DNA from: an uncultured Clostridia bacterium
GTDB lineage: Bacteria; Bacillota; Clostridia; Oscillospirales; Acutalibacteraceae
Assembly: GCA_946626015.1 (NCBI GenBank)
Contig: CAMOTT010000078.1
Location: 1-8,971 of the forward strand
Direction of reading: 5' to 3'
DNA length: 8,971 nt
Every line of letters begins with the position of its first letter. Positions within the stretch are counted from its first letter, which is position 1. Positions 1 to 7,292 of this stretch are shown here, piece after piece. The position numbers and the translations under genes were made by a program. The notes under the pieces are model-generated. The model was not told the DNA's origin and did no database searches. It saw nothing but the letters and a program-made list of their open reading frames with translations.

Positions 1-1
1 A

Positions 2-226
2 GTCGAACCCCGTCAGATCACCGTCCTTGACAGAATAGGCGGCGGCGACGGCTTTGTGGGCGGTCTGCTCTACGCTATCCTCACGGGCATGGAGCCGGAA
101 AAATGGATCCAGTTCGGCTGGGCCAGCGGCGCCCTTGCCACCACCTTCCTGACGGACTACGCCCAGCCTGCTGACGAGGAGCAGATCTGGAGCATCTGGG
201 GCGGAAACGCAAGGGTAAAGAGATAA
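2..226 (+). CDS. kdgK: 2-keto-3-deoxygluconate kinase, C-terminal part (PfkB-family sugar kinase), 5' truncated by window edge
   Basis: The open frame from base 2 to the TAA at 224-226 gives the last 74 residues of a sugar kinase. Visible residues 10-18 read DRIGGGDGF, the PfkB/ribokinase signature 2 in which the Asp (visible residue 16) is the catalytic base and the glycines form the anion hole. The following segment, GALATTFLTDYAQPADEEQ (visible 43-61), closely resembles the end of 2-dehydro-3-deoxygluconokinases as I remember them. Such enzymes are cytoplasmic and phosphorylate KDG to KDPG with ATP in hexuronate (pectin or alginate) breakdown. The residue after the catalytic Asp is Gly where Ala is common, a mild change. 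The substrate-binding N-terminal part is outside the window, so another PfkB sugar kinase is possible. The gene converges on the GH16 gene and is closed by a strong terminator. Confidence 0.85.
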   Translation, partial: VEPRQITVLDRIGGGDGFVGGLLYAILTGMEPEKWIQFGWASGALATTFLTDYAQPADEEQIWSIWGGNARVKR

Positions 227-250
227 GAATAAAGAATATACAGACGCAAC

Positions 251-290
251 AACGGGGAGGCAGAACCGATCTGCCTCCCCGTTATATTTT
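251..290 (+). terminator. Rho-independent terminator of the sugar kinase gene
   Basis: A perfect 13-bp stem (AACGGGGAGGCAG at 251-263, CTGCCTCCCCGTT at 271-283) closes a 7-nt loop and is followed by TATATTTTT and then a second T run at 295-300. It begins 25 nt after the kinase stop codon. On the - strand the stem is not followed by T residues, so it acts mainly on + transcripts and not on the converging GH16 gene. Confidence 0.92.
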
Positions 291-298
291 TAAGTTTT

Positions 299-1210
299 TT
301 ATTTCTGCCAAATTTTTACATAGTCCACTATGAACTCTGTTTTTGTGTCCCTGCTCAGCTTTATCTCCTCGGGAAGCTCCAGAGAAACTATCACCCATTC
401 CTCCTCCTGAGAAACCCCGTTGCCGAAGGAGGTGCGAACGGTCTCCACGCCGTTGACGTAGAAGATGTATTCGTCCTCCGTCCATTCAAGGCCGTAGGTG
501 TTGTAGGTGTGGTAGATATCCTTGCCCTTGAAGCTGCCCATTCTGTAGGAGTCGATGTTCTCCACGTCATCGTCAAAGCCGTTGCAGTGGATGGTCTGGG
601 TCACGGAGTTGTGGTAACCGGGCAGTTTTTCATCGTAGTTGCCCGACTCGAAAATATCAAGCTCCGCTCCGCCGACGCCGCCCTTTGAAACGTAGTGGTC
701 ATAGGGATTGTCCGCCTGTATCCAGAAGGCGCTCCAGAAATCCGGGCTGTCGTTGCAGATACATTTTATCTCAAAATAGCCCTGTTTATATTTTTTGTGC
801 AGAGCTATGATAGCGCCGTACCAGCCCGGGCCGTAGGCGCCGTCCTCAAGATATTCGCCGGTGATGGTCAGCTTGCCGTCCCCCACCTTTATCTGTGAGG
901 CGGAGTTGTATCCGCCCCTGCGCGGCCCCTCCGCGCGTGAGAACCACAGGTCGGTGTTAAGGCTGTCCCCGTCAAACTCCTCGCAGAGCACCTGGGTGTA
1001 GCCTGTAAGGTCAAGCTTTTGCCCCCTCGGGGTCAGGGCGGTGTTGAAGAACACGACCCCCAGAAGCTCGGCTATGACAAGGACGTAGGAAACGGCCTTT
1101 TTAAGGGAAAACTTGCCCGAAAAGATCTCACCGAATATTTCAGAAAGCTCCGACAAGGCTCTGGTCTGGCGCATGGACAAATGTATAAGCTCCGCGATTT
1201 TTTCAAGCAT
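299..1210 (-). CDS. Membrane-anchored glycoside hydrolase family 16 (beta-1,3 / beta-1,3-1,4-glucanase-like)
   Basis: This 303-residue protein carries the GH16 active-site motif ELDIFE at residues 183-188. E183 is the expected nucleophile, D185 the assisting Asp and E188 the acid/base of a retaining beta-glucanase; this is the ExDxxE, beta-bulge form seen in laminarinases. Aromatic residues before it (FWSAFWIQADN, 158-168) fit the substrate cleft, and the chain ends in the usual final strand (VDYVKIWQK). Residues about 39-59 (AVSYVLVIAELLGVVFFNTAL) are hydrophobic with no cleavage site that I can see. They suggest an N-in, C-out signal anchor after a 38-residue cytoplasmic segment, with the catalytic domain outside. 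The ATG at 1208-1210 was chosen because GAGGAG lies 7 nt upstream; a longer frame back to 1291 has no ribosome binding site. Specificity among GH16 substrates cannot be read from sequence. Confidence 0.9.
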   Translation of the reverse strand: MLEKIAELIHLSMRQTRALSELSEIFGEIFSGKFSLKKAVSYVLVIAELLGVVFFNTALTPRGQKLDLTGYTQVLCEEFDGDSLNTDLWFSRAEGPRRGGYNSASQIKVGDGKLTITGEYLEDGAYGPGWYGAIIALHKKYKQGYFEIKCICNDSPDFWSAFWIQADNPYDHYVSKGGVGGAELDIFESGNYDEKLPGYHNSVTQTIHCNGFDDDVENIDSYRMGSFKGKDIYHTYNTYGLEWTEDEYIFYVNGVETVRTSFGNGVSQEEEWVIVSLELPEEIKLSRDTKTEFIVDYVKIWQK

Positions 1211-1217
1211 AATTATT

Positions 1218-1223
1218 CTCCTC
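1218..1223 (-). promoter_or_regulatory. Ribosome binding site that fixes the GH16 start
   Basis: Read on the - strand, GAGGAG sits 7 nt before the ATG at 1208-1210. This strong Shine-Dalgarno site decides in favour of the 303-residue protein over the longer in-frame reading that starts at 1291. Confidence 0.8.
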
Positions 1224-1247
1224 GCATTTTTATTCAAGTAACAGTGT

Positions 1248-1256
1248 ATCATAGCA
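1248..1256 (-). promoter_or_regulatory. Possible extended -10 promoter for the GH16 gene
   Basis: On the - strand the sequence reads TGC followed by TATGAT, an extended -10 element about 38 nt upstream of the GH16 start codon. No good -35 lies at 17 nt. A TTGCAA hexamer 12 nt upstream is too close for TATGAT but is 17 nt from a weaker TACACT. The call rests on hexamer matching only. Confidence 0.4.
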
Positions 1257-1314
1257 AATCCGATTTTGCAAGCCCGGCAGAACCGTAACATCGGCAGGTA
1301 AAAAACGGCAAAAC

Positions 1315-1343
1315 TTGAAAAAGATCCGTCCTTGTGTTATATT
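1315..1343 (+). promoter_or_regulatory. Sigma-A-type promoter for the glycosyltransferase-lipase operon
   Basis: TTGAAA (1315-1320) and TATATT (1338-1343) are separated by exactly 17 nt, with a TG at 1335-1336 giving an extended -10. The expected transcription start near 1350 leaves a leader of about 48 nt before the ATG at 1398. It is the best promoter match I found in the window. The leader contains a short GCGC...GCGC repeat (around 1362-1376) that I do not consider a regulator. Confidence 0.7.
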
Positions 1344-1397
1344 ATAAAATAAGGTGATTGTGCGCGTTAAAAGCGCCGCCGAAAGGATGATTAAACA

Positions 1398-4028
1398 ATG
1401 GACTTCAAATACAGGGTCTCCGTTATAGTTCCCGTGTTCAATGTTGAGGAATACCTTGAAAGGTGCCTTGATTCGCTGACAGCTCAGACCATTAAAAAGA
1501 CCGAGCTTGAGGTGCTGCTGATTGACGACGGCTCCACGGATTCCAGCCCCGCTATCTGCGACGGATACGCCTCAAATTACGACTGGATAAAGGTCTTTCA
1601 CATAGAGAACAACGGCGTCTCCAACGCCCGGAACAAAGGCATTGAGCAGGCGCAGGGCAAATACATCACCTATCTGGACTCAGACGACTACCTTTCGGAA
1701 AACGCCCTTAAAGACCTCTGCGATTTTTTCGATAAGCACTATGACGAAACAGACCTTGTCACCTACACCGAATATCAGGACAACGACGGCGAGACAAAGC
1801 CCCTGCACCACTTCCGTTACAGGTTCATAAACGAGACCGGCGTCTACGATCTGGAGGATCCGGAATATATGTACTTTGTTCAGACAAATATGAACATCGT
1901 TGTAAAAAATCTTGGCGCGGACAACGTAAAGTTTGACACCTCCATGACCTTCCACGAGGATCAGAAATATATCATCACCATTCTCAGGGAAAAACACCGC
2001 ATCGGCTACTGCGACAGCGCGATCTATTATTACTACAAAAACATTGCCAGCGCCACCGGGCTTATGCGCGGACACCCGTATTATATCTACGACAAGACCA
2101 TGGAGATGTGGGAGGCGTTCCTTGCCGGGGAACAGGTCCCAAAATTTATTCAGGCATATTTTTTCAACGACTTCCGCTGGAAGCTAAGAACAGACGCCCT
2201 TTGGCCCTATCAGTACAAGGGCGGGGATTTTGACCGGGAGTTCAACAGGATCGTAGCCCTGCTCAAAAAGGTGGACTATGACGTTATAGCCGACTATCCG
2301 CTGATGCCTTACGCACACAAGCTCTACGTTTTCGGCCTGATCTACGGCGGCCGCATGACGGTGGACGTGAGCGACGACGAGCATTACAGCGTCTGCCTTG
2401 ACGGGGAAGCCATACACGATTTTATAGCCATTGAAGTCTACCTGACAAGATTTCACCTGTTCAAAAACGGCGAAGTATCCATGGTTGGCGCAATCAAATG
2501 CCTTGCGTTGAATTTCACCGACGATGTGGAAATGACCGTCACAAAGACAAAGGGCGGCGAGCACAGCACAGAGACCCTCAAGCTCAGAAATTCTTCCCTG
2601 AGCATCTTCCAGTCAAAGACAAAAACCAACAACTTCAAGAGCTTTATCTACAAATCAAAGGTTGAGCCCGGCACAAGGTTGGAGTTTGCGGTTAAGATAA
2701 TGGGCAGGGAATACCCCATGTTTTTCTCCTACCCTGCCAGCAATCCCTTCTGCCGCAAGCTGAGGAGAAAAAATTATATCAGCGGAGATTTGAACATAAA
2801 GTGCAAAAAGAATATCATCACCTTTTCAAAGGCGAATTTCATCCACAGGCTGCGTGAATTTTTCAGGAGCCTTTTATACGGGCCGAAGATCGGCTTCCGC
2901 AATATGCTCACAAGGATCGGCGCGCCCTATTACAAGAAAAAACACCGCATCTGGATCTACTGCGACTCCTCAAAGACCGTAAAAGATAACGGCTACTATC
3001 AGTTTCTCCATGATTTCGGCAAATCAGACGGCATTGAACGGTATTACGTTTACAACGCCGAGGCCGACATCACCGGCTGGTTCACCGAAGAGCAGCAGAA
3101 AAACCTGCTCTGTTACGGCTCGGTCAGGCACCGCCTTCTGTGCCTTGCCGCCGAAAAAATGCTGACCTCATTCTATGGCCTGCGCGATATTTTAGCCTAT
3201 CCCGGCGGAGCAATGCGGTATTTTTCCGACCTTACGGATTTTGACGTTATATATTTGCAGCACGGCGTGCTCCACGCCAACCTGCCCACCATGTATTCCC
3301 TTGACAGGATGATGCTGGACAAGGAGGTGGTCTCCACTGAATTCGAGGCAAAAAATCTTGTTGAAAATTACTGCTTTGACGACAGCTTCCTTATAAAGAG
3401 CGGTATGCCCCGTTACGATCATATCGACAGGACACGCACGCCCGAAAAGAAGATCCTCTTTGCTCCCAGCTGGAGAAAATTCCTTGTGCAGAGCGACGGC
3501 AAGGGCAGCTGGGCGCCCAAAGAGAAGGCCTTCCTCGCCTCGGAGTTTTACAGGAACACCCTTGCCTTCCTCACAGATGAGCGTTTGATAAAAGCTCTGC
3601 GGGATAACGGCTATGTGCTGGATTTCAAGCTCCATCCCAACTTCCGTATGTACGAGGAGTATTATGACCTTGACGGCGAGGTGGTGCGGCTGGCGGAACC
3701 CACGGTCGATGAGTTTTCATACAGCCTGTTTATAACGGATTTCTCCTCATTCTACTTTGACTTTGTTTTCCTCAAAAGGCCTATAATGTATTTTGTTCCC
3801 GATCTGGAGCTTTTTGAGGCCGGCTTCAACCATTACAGAGAGCTGGATCTCCCCTTTGAGGAGGGCTTCGGCGAGCTTTCCACCGACCCGGAAAAAGCTG
3901 TTAAGGACGTTATCGCCCTGATAGAAAAGGACTGCGCCCCCGATCAAAAATACATGGAGCGCATGGACGGAATGTTCTTTGATATTGACGAACACTGCGA
4001 GGCGCTTTACAACGCGCTGGCAGATTGA
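1398..4028 (+). CDS. GT2 glycosyltransferase fused to CDP-glycerol glycerophosphotransferase (TagB/TagF-like)
   Basis: This 876-residue cytoplasmic or membrane-peripheral enzyme appears to have three parts. Residues 5 to about 230 are a GT-A family 2 glycosyltransferase: DDGSTD (43-48) binds the nucleotide, DSDD (94-97) is the DxD metal motif and HED (186-188) holds the probable catalytic base. Residues about 320-445 are beta-rich and match nothing I recognise. Residues about 515-845 form a CDP-glycerol:polyglycerol-phosphate transferase domain with QHGVLH (621-626), APSWR (689-693), LHPNFR (745-750) and TDFSSFYFDF (780-789). His622 and His746 fall in the HG and HP motifs, whose histidines are known to be essential in TagF enzymes. 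The protein therefore probably adds a sugar and glycerol phosphate to a teichoic-acid-like or capsular polymer. AAGGATG lies 8-9 nt before the ATG. It is the first gene of an operon with the lipase 18 nt downstream. The sugar donor and acceptor are unknown. Confidence 0.88.
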   Translation: MDFKYRVSVIVPVFNVEEYLERCLDSLTAQTIKKTELEVLLIDDGSTDSSPAICDGYASNYDWIKVFHIENNGVSNARNKGIEQAQGKYITYLDSDDYLSENALKDLCDFFDKHYDETDLVTYTEYQDNDGETKPLHHFRYRFINETGVYDLEDPEYMYFVQTNMNIVVKNLGADNVKFDTSMTFHEDQKYIITILREKHRIGYCDSAIYYYYKNIASATGLMRGHPYYIYDKTMEMWEAFLAGEQVPKFIQAYFFNDFRWKLRTDALWPYQYKGGDFDREFNRIVALLKKVDYDVIADYPLMPYAHKLYVFGLIYGGRMTVDVSDDEHYSVCLDGEAIHDFIAIEVYLTRFHLFKNGEVSMVGAIKCLALNFTDDVEMTVTKTKGGEHSTETLKLRNSSLSIFQSKTKTNNFKSFIYKSKVEPGTRLEFAVKIMGREYPMFFSYPASNPFCRKLRRKNYISGDLNIKCKKNIITFSKANFIHRLREFFRSLLYGPKIGFRNMLTRIGAPYYKKKHRIWIYCDSSKTVKDNGYYQFLHDFGKSDGIERYYVYNAEADITGWFTEEQQKNLLCYGSVRHRLLCLAAEKMLTSFYGLRDILAYPGGAMRYFSDLTDFDVIYLQHGVLHANLPTMYSLDRMMLDKEVVSTEFEAKNLVENYCFDDSFLIKSGMPRYDHIDRTRTPEKKILFAPSWRKFLVQSDGKGSWAPKEKAFLASEFYRNTLAFLTDERLIKALRDNGYVLDFKLHPNFRMYEEYYDLDGEVVRLAEPTVDEFSYSLFITDFSSFYFDFVFLKRPIMYFVPDLELFEAGFNHYRELDLPFEEGFGELSTDPEKAVKDVIALIEKDCAPDQKYMERMDGMFFDIDEHCEALYNALAD

Positions 4029-4046
4029 TCGAAAAGGTGATTTATT

Positions 4047-5936
4047 ATGAAAACAAAAAAATTTTTAAAAGCGTTTGCGGCTATCGTGCTTTGCCTGACC
4101 CTCGCCCTCCTGCCCCTTGTGACAGCCGGGGCGGCGAACGGCGACTACAAGCTGCCCTATGAGGATTTTTCAAAGGACTCGGCGATTTACAACGACAACG
4201 TAGCAAAGGCCGCCTCCCTGATACTCTACTACGGCATCTGCGGAGATTCGGTGATGCGCAACGCTCTGGCGAAAGTTTACGGCCTTGGCAGCATCGTTTC
4301 GGCTTTCCACACCGCCGCCACGGAGATCGACCACTTTATCAGCTCCAAAAAGATCGGCAGCGGCGGTAACGAATACTACCTTGTTTCCGTCTCCCTTGTC
4401 AATTCCGCCGGAGCTCAGTGGTACGACAACTTTGACCCCGGCACCGGGGACATCCACAGAGGTTTTGCGGCGGGCGCGGAATATTTTACCAAAATATTTG
4501 AGAAGTACCTTGCCGACTTTATCCCGGAGGGCAAACCCATAAAACTCCTGATAGCGGGTCACAGCCGCGGAGCCGCCATTGCCAACCTTTTCGCGAAGCA
4601 GATCATTGACAGCGGAAAATACACCGCCAAAGAAAACGTCTTCACCTATACCTTTGCCTCACCCAACAATTCAAAGGCGAAGGATCTTAAAAGCGAAAAA
4701 TATCTCCGTATCTTCAACTTTGTGAACCCGGAGGATCTTGTGCCCCGCTGTATGCCAGAAGCATGGGGCTACGGCAGATACGGCACCGACATAACCCTCC
4801 CGGGCAAGACCAACGGCTCCGGCAAAATAGGGGGCAAATATTACGACTACGCCTACTACCGCGCCAAGATCGAGCCCAAATTCAAGCAGTATTCCGGCCA
4901 AACCTTTTACTCCGCGGACAACGGCGAGGAGTCTCTATATGAACTTTTCAAAACAATAACCGGCAGGATCAAGAGCGTGGAGGGTATTTATACCGTAAAA
5001 ATGAACGCCGGCATAAGCTTTAAGACCATGTACGAGTTCTTTACCACCACCGTCTGCCCCATCATCAGCGAGCGTTTCAACGCCAAGGATAATGATAATT
5101 TCAAAAACGGCGTCATCAGCCTTATAACGACCTGGCTCATGCCCACCACCTGCCCCGTTTACAGGCAGTTTACAGACTACATGATGGAGGCCGAGGGCTT
5201 TGCCGCCGCAAGGGATCTCCTCAAGAACAAGGGCGCGGATATGGATAATATCACCCCGGACACCGCTCTGAGGCTCCTGCTCCCCGAAGACATCTACTCA
5301 AGGTTCGGCAGGCTGATACTCTCCGTTTCCGAGTTTAAGCTTAAGCAGCTGCTGGAAAAAGCAAAGACCGCCGGGCACGTTTTTAACTCCGCCCATAACA
5401 TAAGCGCCTATATGGCTCTTGTGACCACAATGAGCGAAACGGAGCTGCTTGCCCCGAGAAGCTCAAACAGAACTGAGCTTGAAACGGACAGGGATATCGA
5501 GATCCGCCGCAAAGATACAGGCGCCCTTGTGGGCAGGACTATTCTGGGTACGGTGGATAAAGAGCTTATGAAGAACACCTCCGCCGTTGTTATCAGCGCA
5601 AAGGGAGGCAAGCTGACGGTGTGGCTGCCCAACGCCGAAAATTATGAGATAAACTATGTAACCCATCAGGCGGAGGAGCTTCGCGTAAGATACCGTTCAA
5701 CAAAGCCCCTTAAAGCAGTAGGCGAAAACGCCGAATACAGCTCCGGGGACACAGGCATAGTCTGGGTGGACGCTCAGGGCAACGTCACCGGCGCCGGAAC
5801 AGGTTCCGCGCTGGTAAGGACAGAGCTTTTATCCCCCGTCGGCACAACCTCCACGGTTTTCACCAAGGTGACGGTTTATTACGCCTGGTGGCAATATCTT
5901 GTAAAGTATCTTGCTTTAGGTTTTATCTGGTATTGA
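4047..5936 (+). CDS. Secreted class 3 lipase-like alpha/beta hydrolase with C-terminal Ig-like domain and W-rich hydrophobic tail
   Basis: The 629-residue product begins with a signal peptide: basic MKTKK, a hydrophobic core at about 9-25 and a probable cut near the TAGAA at 26-30. The lipase elbow GHSRG (171-175) places the nucleophile at Ser173 within LLIAGHSRGAAIANLFAKQ, and NPEDLVP (227-233) carries the probable catalytic Asp230, as in class 3 (fungal-type) lipases. The only His residues after it are 444, 450 and 540. H450 in AHNISAYM best fits the family's His-before-Tyr pattern, which implies an insertion of nearly 200 residues. Residues about 540-611 resemble a bacterial Ig-like (BIG2) domain ending in FTKVTVYY, followed by the tail AWWQYLVKYLALGFIWY at the exact C-terminus. 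AAGGTGA lies 6 nt before the ATG. The gene is cotranscribed with the upstream glycosyltransferase, so a surface lipid or ester substrate is plausible but unproven. Confidence 0.8.
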   Translation: MKTKKFLKAFAAIVLCLTLALLPLVTAGAANGDYKLPYEDFSKDSAIYNDNVAKAASLILYYGICGDSVMRNALAKVYGLGSIVSAFHTAATEIDHFISSKKIGSGGNEYYLVSVSLVNSAGAQWYDNFDPGTGDIHRGFAAGAEYFTKIFEKYLADFIPEGKPIKLLIAGHSRGAAIANLFAKQIIDSGKYTAKENVFTYTFASPNNSKAKDLKSEKYLRIFNFVNPEDLVPRCMPEAWGYGRYGTDITLPGKTNGSGKIGGKYYDYAYYRAKIEPKFKQYSGQTFYSADNGEESLYELFKTITGRIKSVEGIYTVKMNAGISFKTMYEFFTTTVCPIISERFNAKDNDNFKNGVISLITTWLMPTTCPVYRQFTDYMMEAEGFAAARDLLKNKGADMDNITPDTALRLLLPEDIYSRFGRLILSVSEFKLKQLLEKAKTAGHVFNSAHNISAYMALVTTMSETELLAPRSSNRTELETDRDIEIRRKDTGALVGRTILGTVDKELMKNTSAVVISAKGGKLTVWLPNAENYEINYVTHQAEELRVRYRSTKPLKAVGENAEYSSGDTGIVWVDAQGNVTGAGTGSALVRTELLSPVGTTSTVFTKVTVYYAWWQYLVKYLALGFIWY

Positions 5937-5940
5937 CAGT

Positions 5941-5977
5941 TGACGGGACGCCGTTCAAGGCGCCCCGTCATTTTGTT
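5941..5977 (+). terminator. Rho-independent terminator of the glycosyltransferase-lipase operon
   Basis: A 12-bp stem with one A-C mismatch (TGACGGGACGCC at 5941-5952, GGCGCCCCGTCA at 5959-5970) closes a 6-nt loop and is followed by TTTTGTT. It starts 4 nt after the lipase stop codon. The same stem on the - strand, downstream of the converging sugar-binding protein gene, is followed by ACTGTCAATA, so termination in that direction should be weaker. Confidence 0.85.
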
Positions 5978-6001
5978 CAGTATACAGGAAGATAGTTATT
6001 T

Positions 6002-7126
6002 TTACTGCCCCATCAATTTGTTGTAGGCTATGCGTATCTTATTGACAGCCTTGTCTATGGTGTAGTTGCCGGTGTCCGCCATAAGATCCTTTGAGCTGTC
6101 CAGGGCGTTTTTGGTTATGTGGACTATGGCCTTTGCCTCCCCCTCTGCGTCCTGCCTGACGGTGCCTGCCATTTTGCCTGCGGATATCAGCTCTCTGGCG
6201 GTACCCGTGGCGTCCGCGCCGAAAACGGGGATGGTTCTTGAACCTGTTTCGCCCTTGTTATAACCTGCCTCGTTAAGGGCCGCTATCGCGCCCTCCGCCA
6301 TATCATCGTTGTTGCAGATAATAAGCTCCGGCATATTTTTCTTTTCCTCGCTGTTCGTTTTGAGGACGGCGGCAACGTGCTTCTTTCCAGCCTCGTAGGA
6401 CCATTTCCCCTCCTCGTCCACAAGATATTTTTTATTGTTGTTTGGGTCGTAGAAATCAAGGGCGGTTTTGCCCGCGCTTGAAAGCACAGCGTCCGCGTCC
6501 TCAACGGCATATCTCGTCCTGTTGACCGCCTCCTGATTTTCCTCTTCGCCCTTGAGCATGACATAGGATATTTTGCCGTCCTTGTTCAGGTCGTAACTGT
6601 CATAATTTCCGATAAGATATTCGCCTATCATTTTGCCCTGAAGGTGTCCGGCGCTCTCGGTGTCGGTGCCCACAAAGGCGCATTTGTTGTAGCTGCTCAC
6701 CACTTCGTCGGGCACTTCCCGGTTAAAGAATATCACCGGTATACCGGCGGATCTTGCCAGGTCAACGATCTCCTTTGCCGCCGCCTCCGAGTCGTTGGCC
6801 GCGAAGTCCACGACGATAGCCTTGGCGCCGTTCTCCACCGCCGTTTTGACCTGCCTTGTCCGGGTCTCCCTGTCCGAGTTGCAGTCGTAATTGTGGCAGT
6901 TTATACCTGCCGCCTTGAAATCTTTGTCCAGCTCGCTCCGCAGTGATGAAAGGTATTCGTCACTGTTTGTGTAATAGAAAACGTGTACGTCCTCCACTCC
7001 CGAGGTCACGCTGGTCCCCGTTACTTTTTTGTCTTTGTCGTCAGTAACTCTGCCGCAGGCGGCCAGCGTGGCTATGCTGCCCAGGATGAAAACCGCGGCT
7101 GTTATGACAGCTGTTAATTTTTTCAT
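6002..7126 (-). CDS. mglB: Galactose/glucose-binding lipoprotein of a sugar ABC transporter (MglB type)
   Basis: This 374-residue type 1 periplasmic-binding-fold protein starts with a lipoprotein signal, lipobox LAAC at 21-24 with Cys24 as the lipidated residue, so it would sit on the outer face of the membrane. Residues 179-187, DLNKDGKIS, reproduce the calcium loop of the E. coli galactose-binding protein and are followed by the similar YVMLKGEEENQEA. Further family landmarks are FFNREVP (133-139), NNDDMAEGA (272-280), VFGADATG (301-308) and GTVRQDAEGEA (321-331). W242 is in the right place to be the sugar-stacking Trp. The ATG at 7124-7126 has AAAGGG about 9 nt upstream. A membrane permease and ATPase (mglC, mglA) would be needed for uptake but are not adjacent on either side. 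Specificity for galactose or glucose is inferred from family similarity. Confidence 0.88.
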   Translation of the reverse strand: MKKLTAVITAAVFILGSIATLAACGRVTDDKDKKVTGTSVTSGVEDVHVFYYTNSDEYLSSLRSELDKDFKAAGINCHNYDCNSDRETRTRQVKTAVENGAKAIVVDFAANDSEAAAKEIVDLARSAGIPVIFFNREVPDEVVSSYNKCAFVGTDTESAGHLQGKMIGEYLIGNYDSYDLNKDGKISYVMLKGEEENQEAVNRTRYAVEDADAVLSSAGKTALDFYDPNNNKKYLVDEEGKWSYEAGKKHVAAVLKTNSEEKKNMPELIICNNDDMAEGAIAALNEAGYNKGETGSRTIPVFGADATGTARELISAGKMAGTVRQDAEGEAKAIVHITKNALDSSKDLMADTGNYTIDKAVNKIRIAYNKLMGQ

Positions 7127-7230
7127 TGCTTTAAGCCCTTTCTTTCGTTTTTGTTAGTTTCACCGATTTATCCCCGTCTATTCACAAAAAAAAATAATTT
7201 TTGAAAATTCTTCCGATTTAGACGCAGTAA

Positions 7231-7262
7231 AGCCGCCGCTCTCCTTGCAGAAAGCGGCGGCT
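7231..7262 (-). terminator. GC-rich hairpin, possible terminator of the flavodiiron-rubredoxin operon
   Basis: A perfect 10-bp stem (AGCCGCCGCT at 7231-7240, AGCGGCGGCT at 7253-7262) encloses a 12-nt loop. On the - strand it is followed by TTACTGCGTC, a poor T tract; on the + strand by CAAGCTGTTTTAAT. It lies downstream of the rubredoxin gene and upstream of the sugar-binding protein gene, so an operon terminator on the - strand is the natural role. With so weak a T tract it may be leaky or only stabilise RNA. Confidence 0.45.
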
Positions 7263-7274
7263 CAAGCTGTTTTA

Positions 7275-7292
7275 ATACTAATCTCAGATAAA
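7275..7292 (+). repeat. Left terminal inverted repeat of the 156-bp element
   Basis: ATACTAATCTCAGATAAA pairs with the sequence at 7415-7432, with 17 of 18 positions matching; the one mismatch is G at 7287. The shared outermost A-T pair (7275/7432) may belong to the flank or the element. Confidence 0.7.

Noticed and set aside
1211..1291. Longer N-terminus for the GH16 protein starting at 1291
   Set aside because: The extra 27 residues have no ribosome binding site before their ATG, whereas GAGGAG sits 7 nt before the ATG at 1208-1210. The extension would also run over the likely promoter.
1680..2075. 131-codon open frame on the - strand inside the glycosyltransferase gene, and similar long antisense frames in the lipase, sugar-binding protein and flavodiiron genes
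   Set aside because: These are shadows caused by codon bias on the coding strand. None shows motifs of its own, and all lie within well-supported genes.
5941..5970. Terminator shared by both converging genes
   Set aside because: The T tract follows the stem only on the + strand. On the - strand the stem is followed by ACTGTCAATA, so I assign it to the lipase operon only.
7131..7230. Promoter or catabolite-repression operator for the sugar-binding protein gene
   Set aside because: No -35/-10 pair with acceptable spacing and no cre-like palindrome was found on the - strand; the long T run makes chance hexamers likely.
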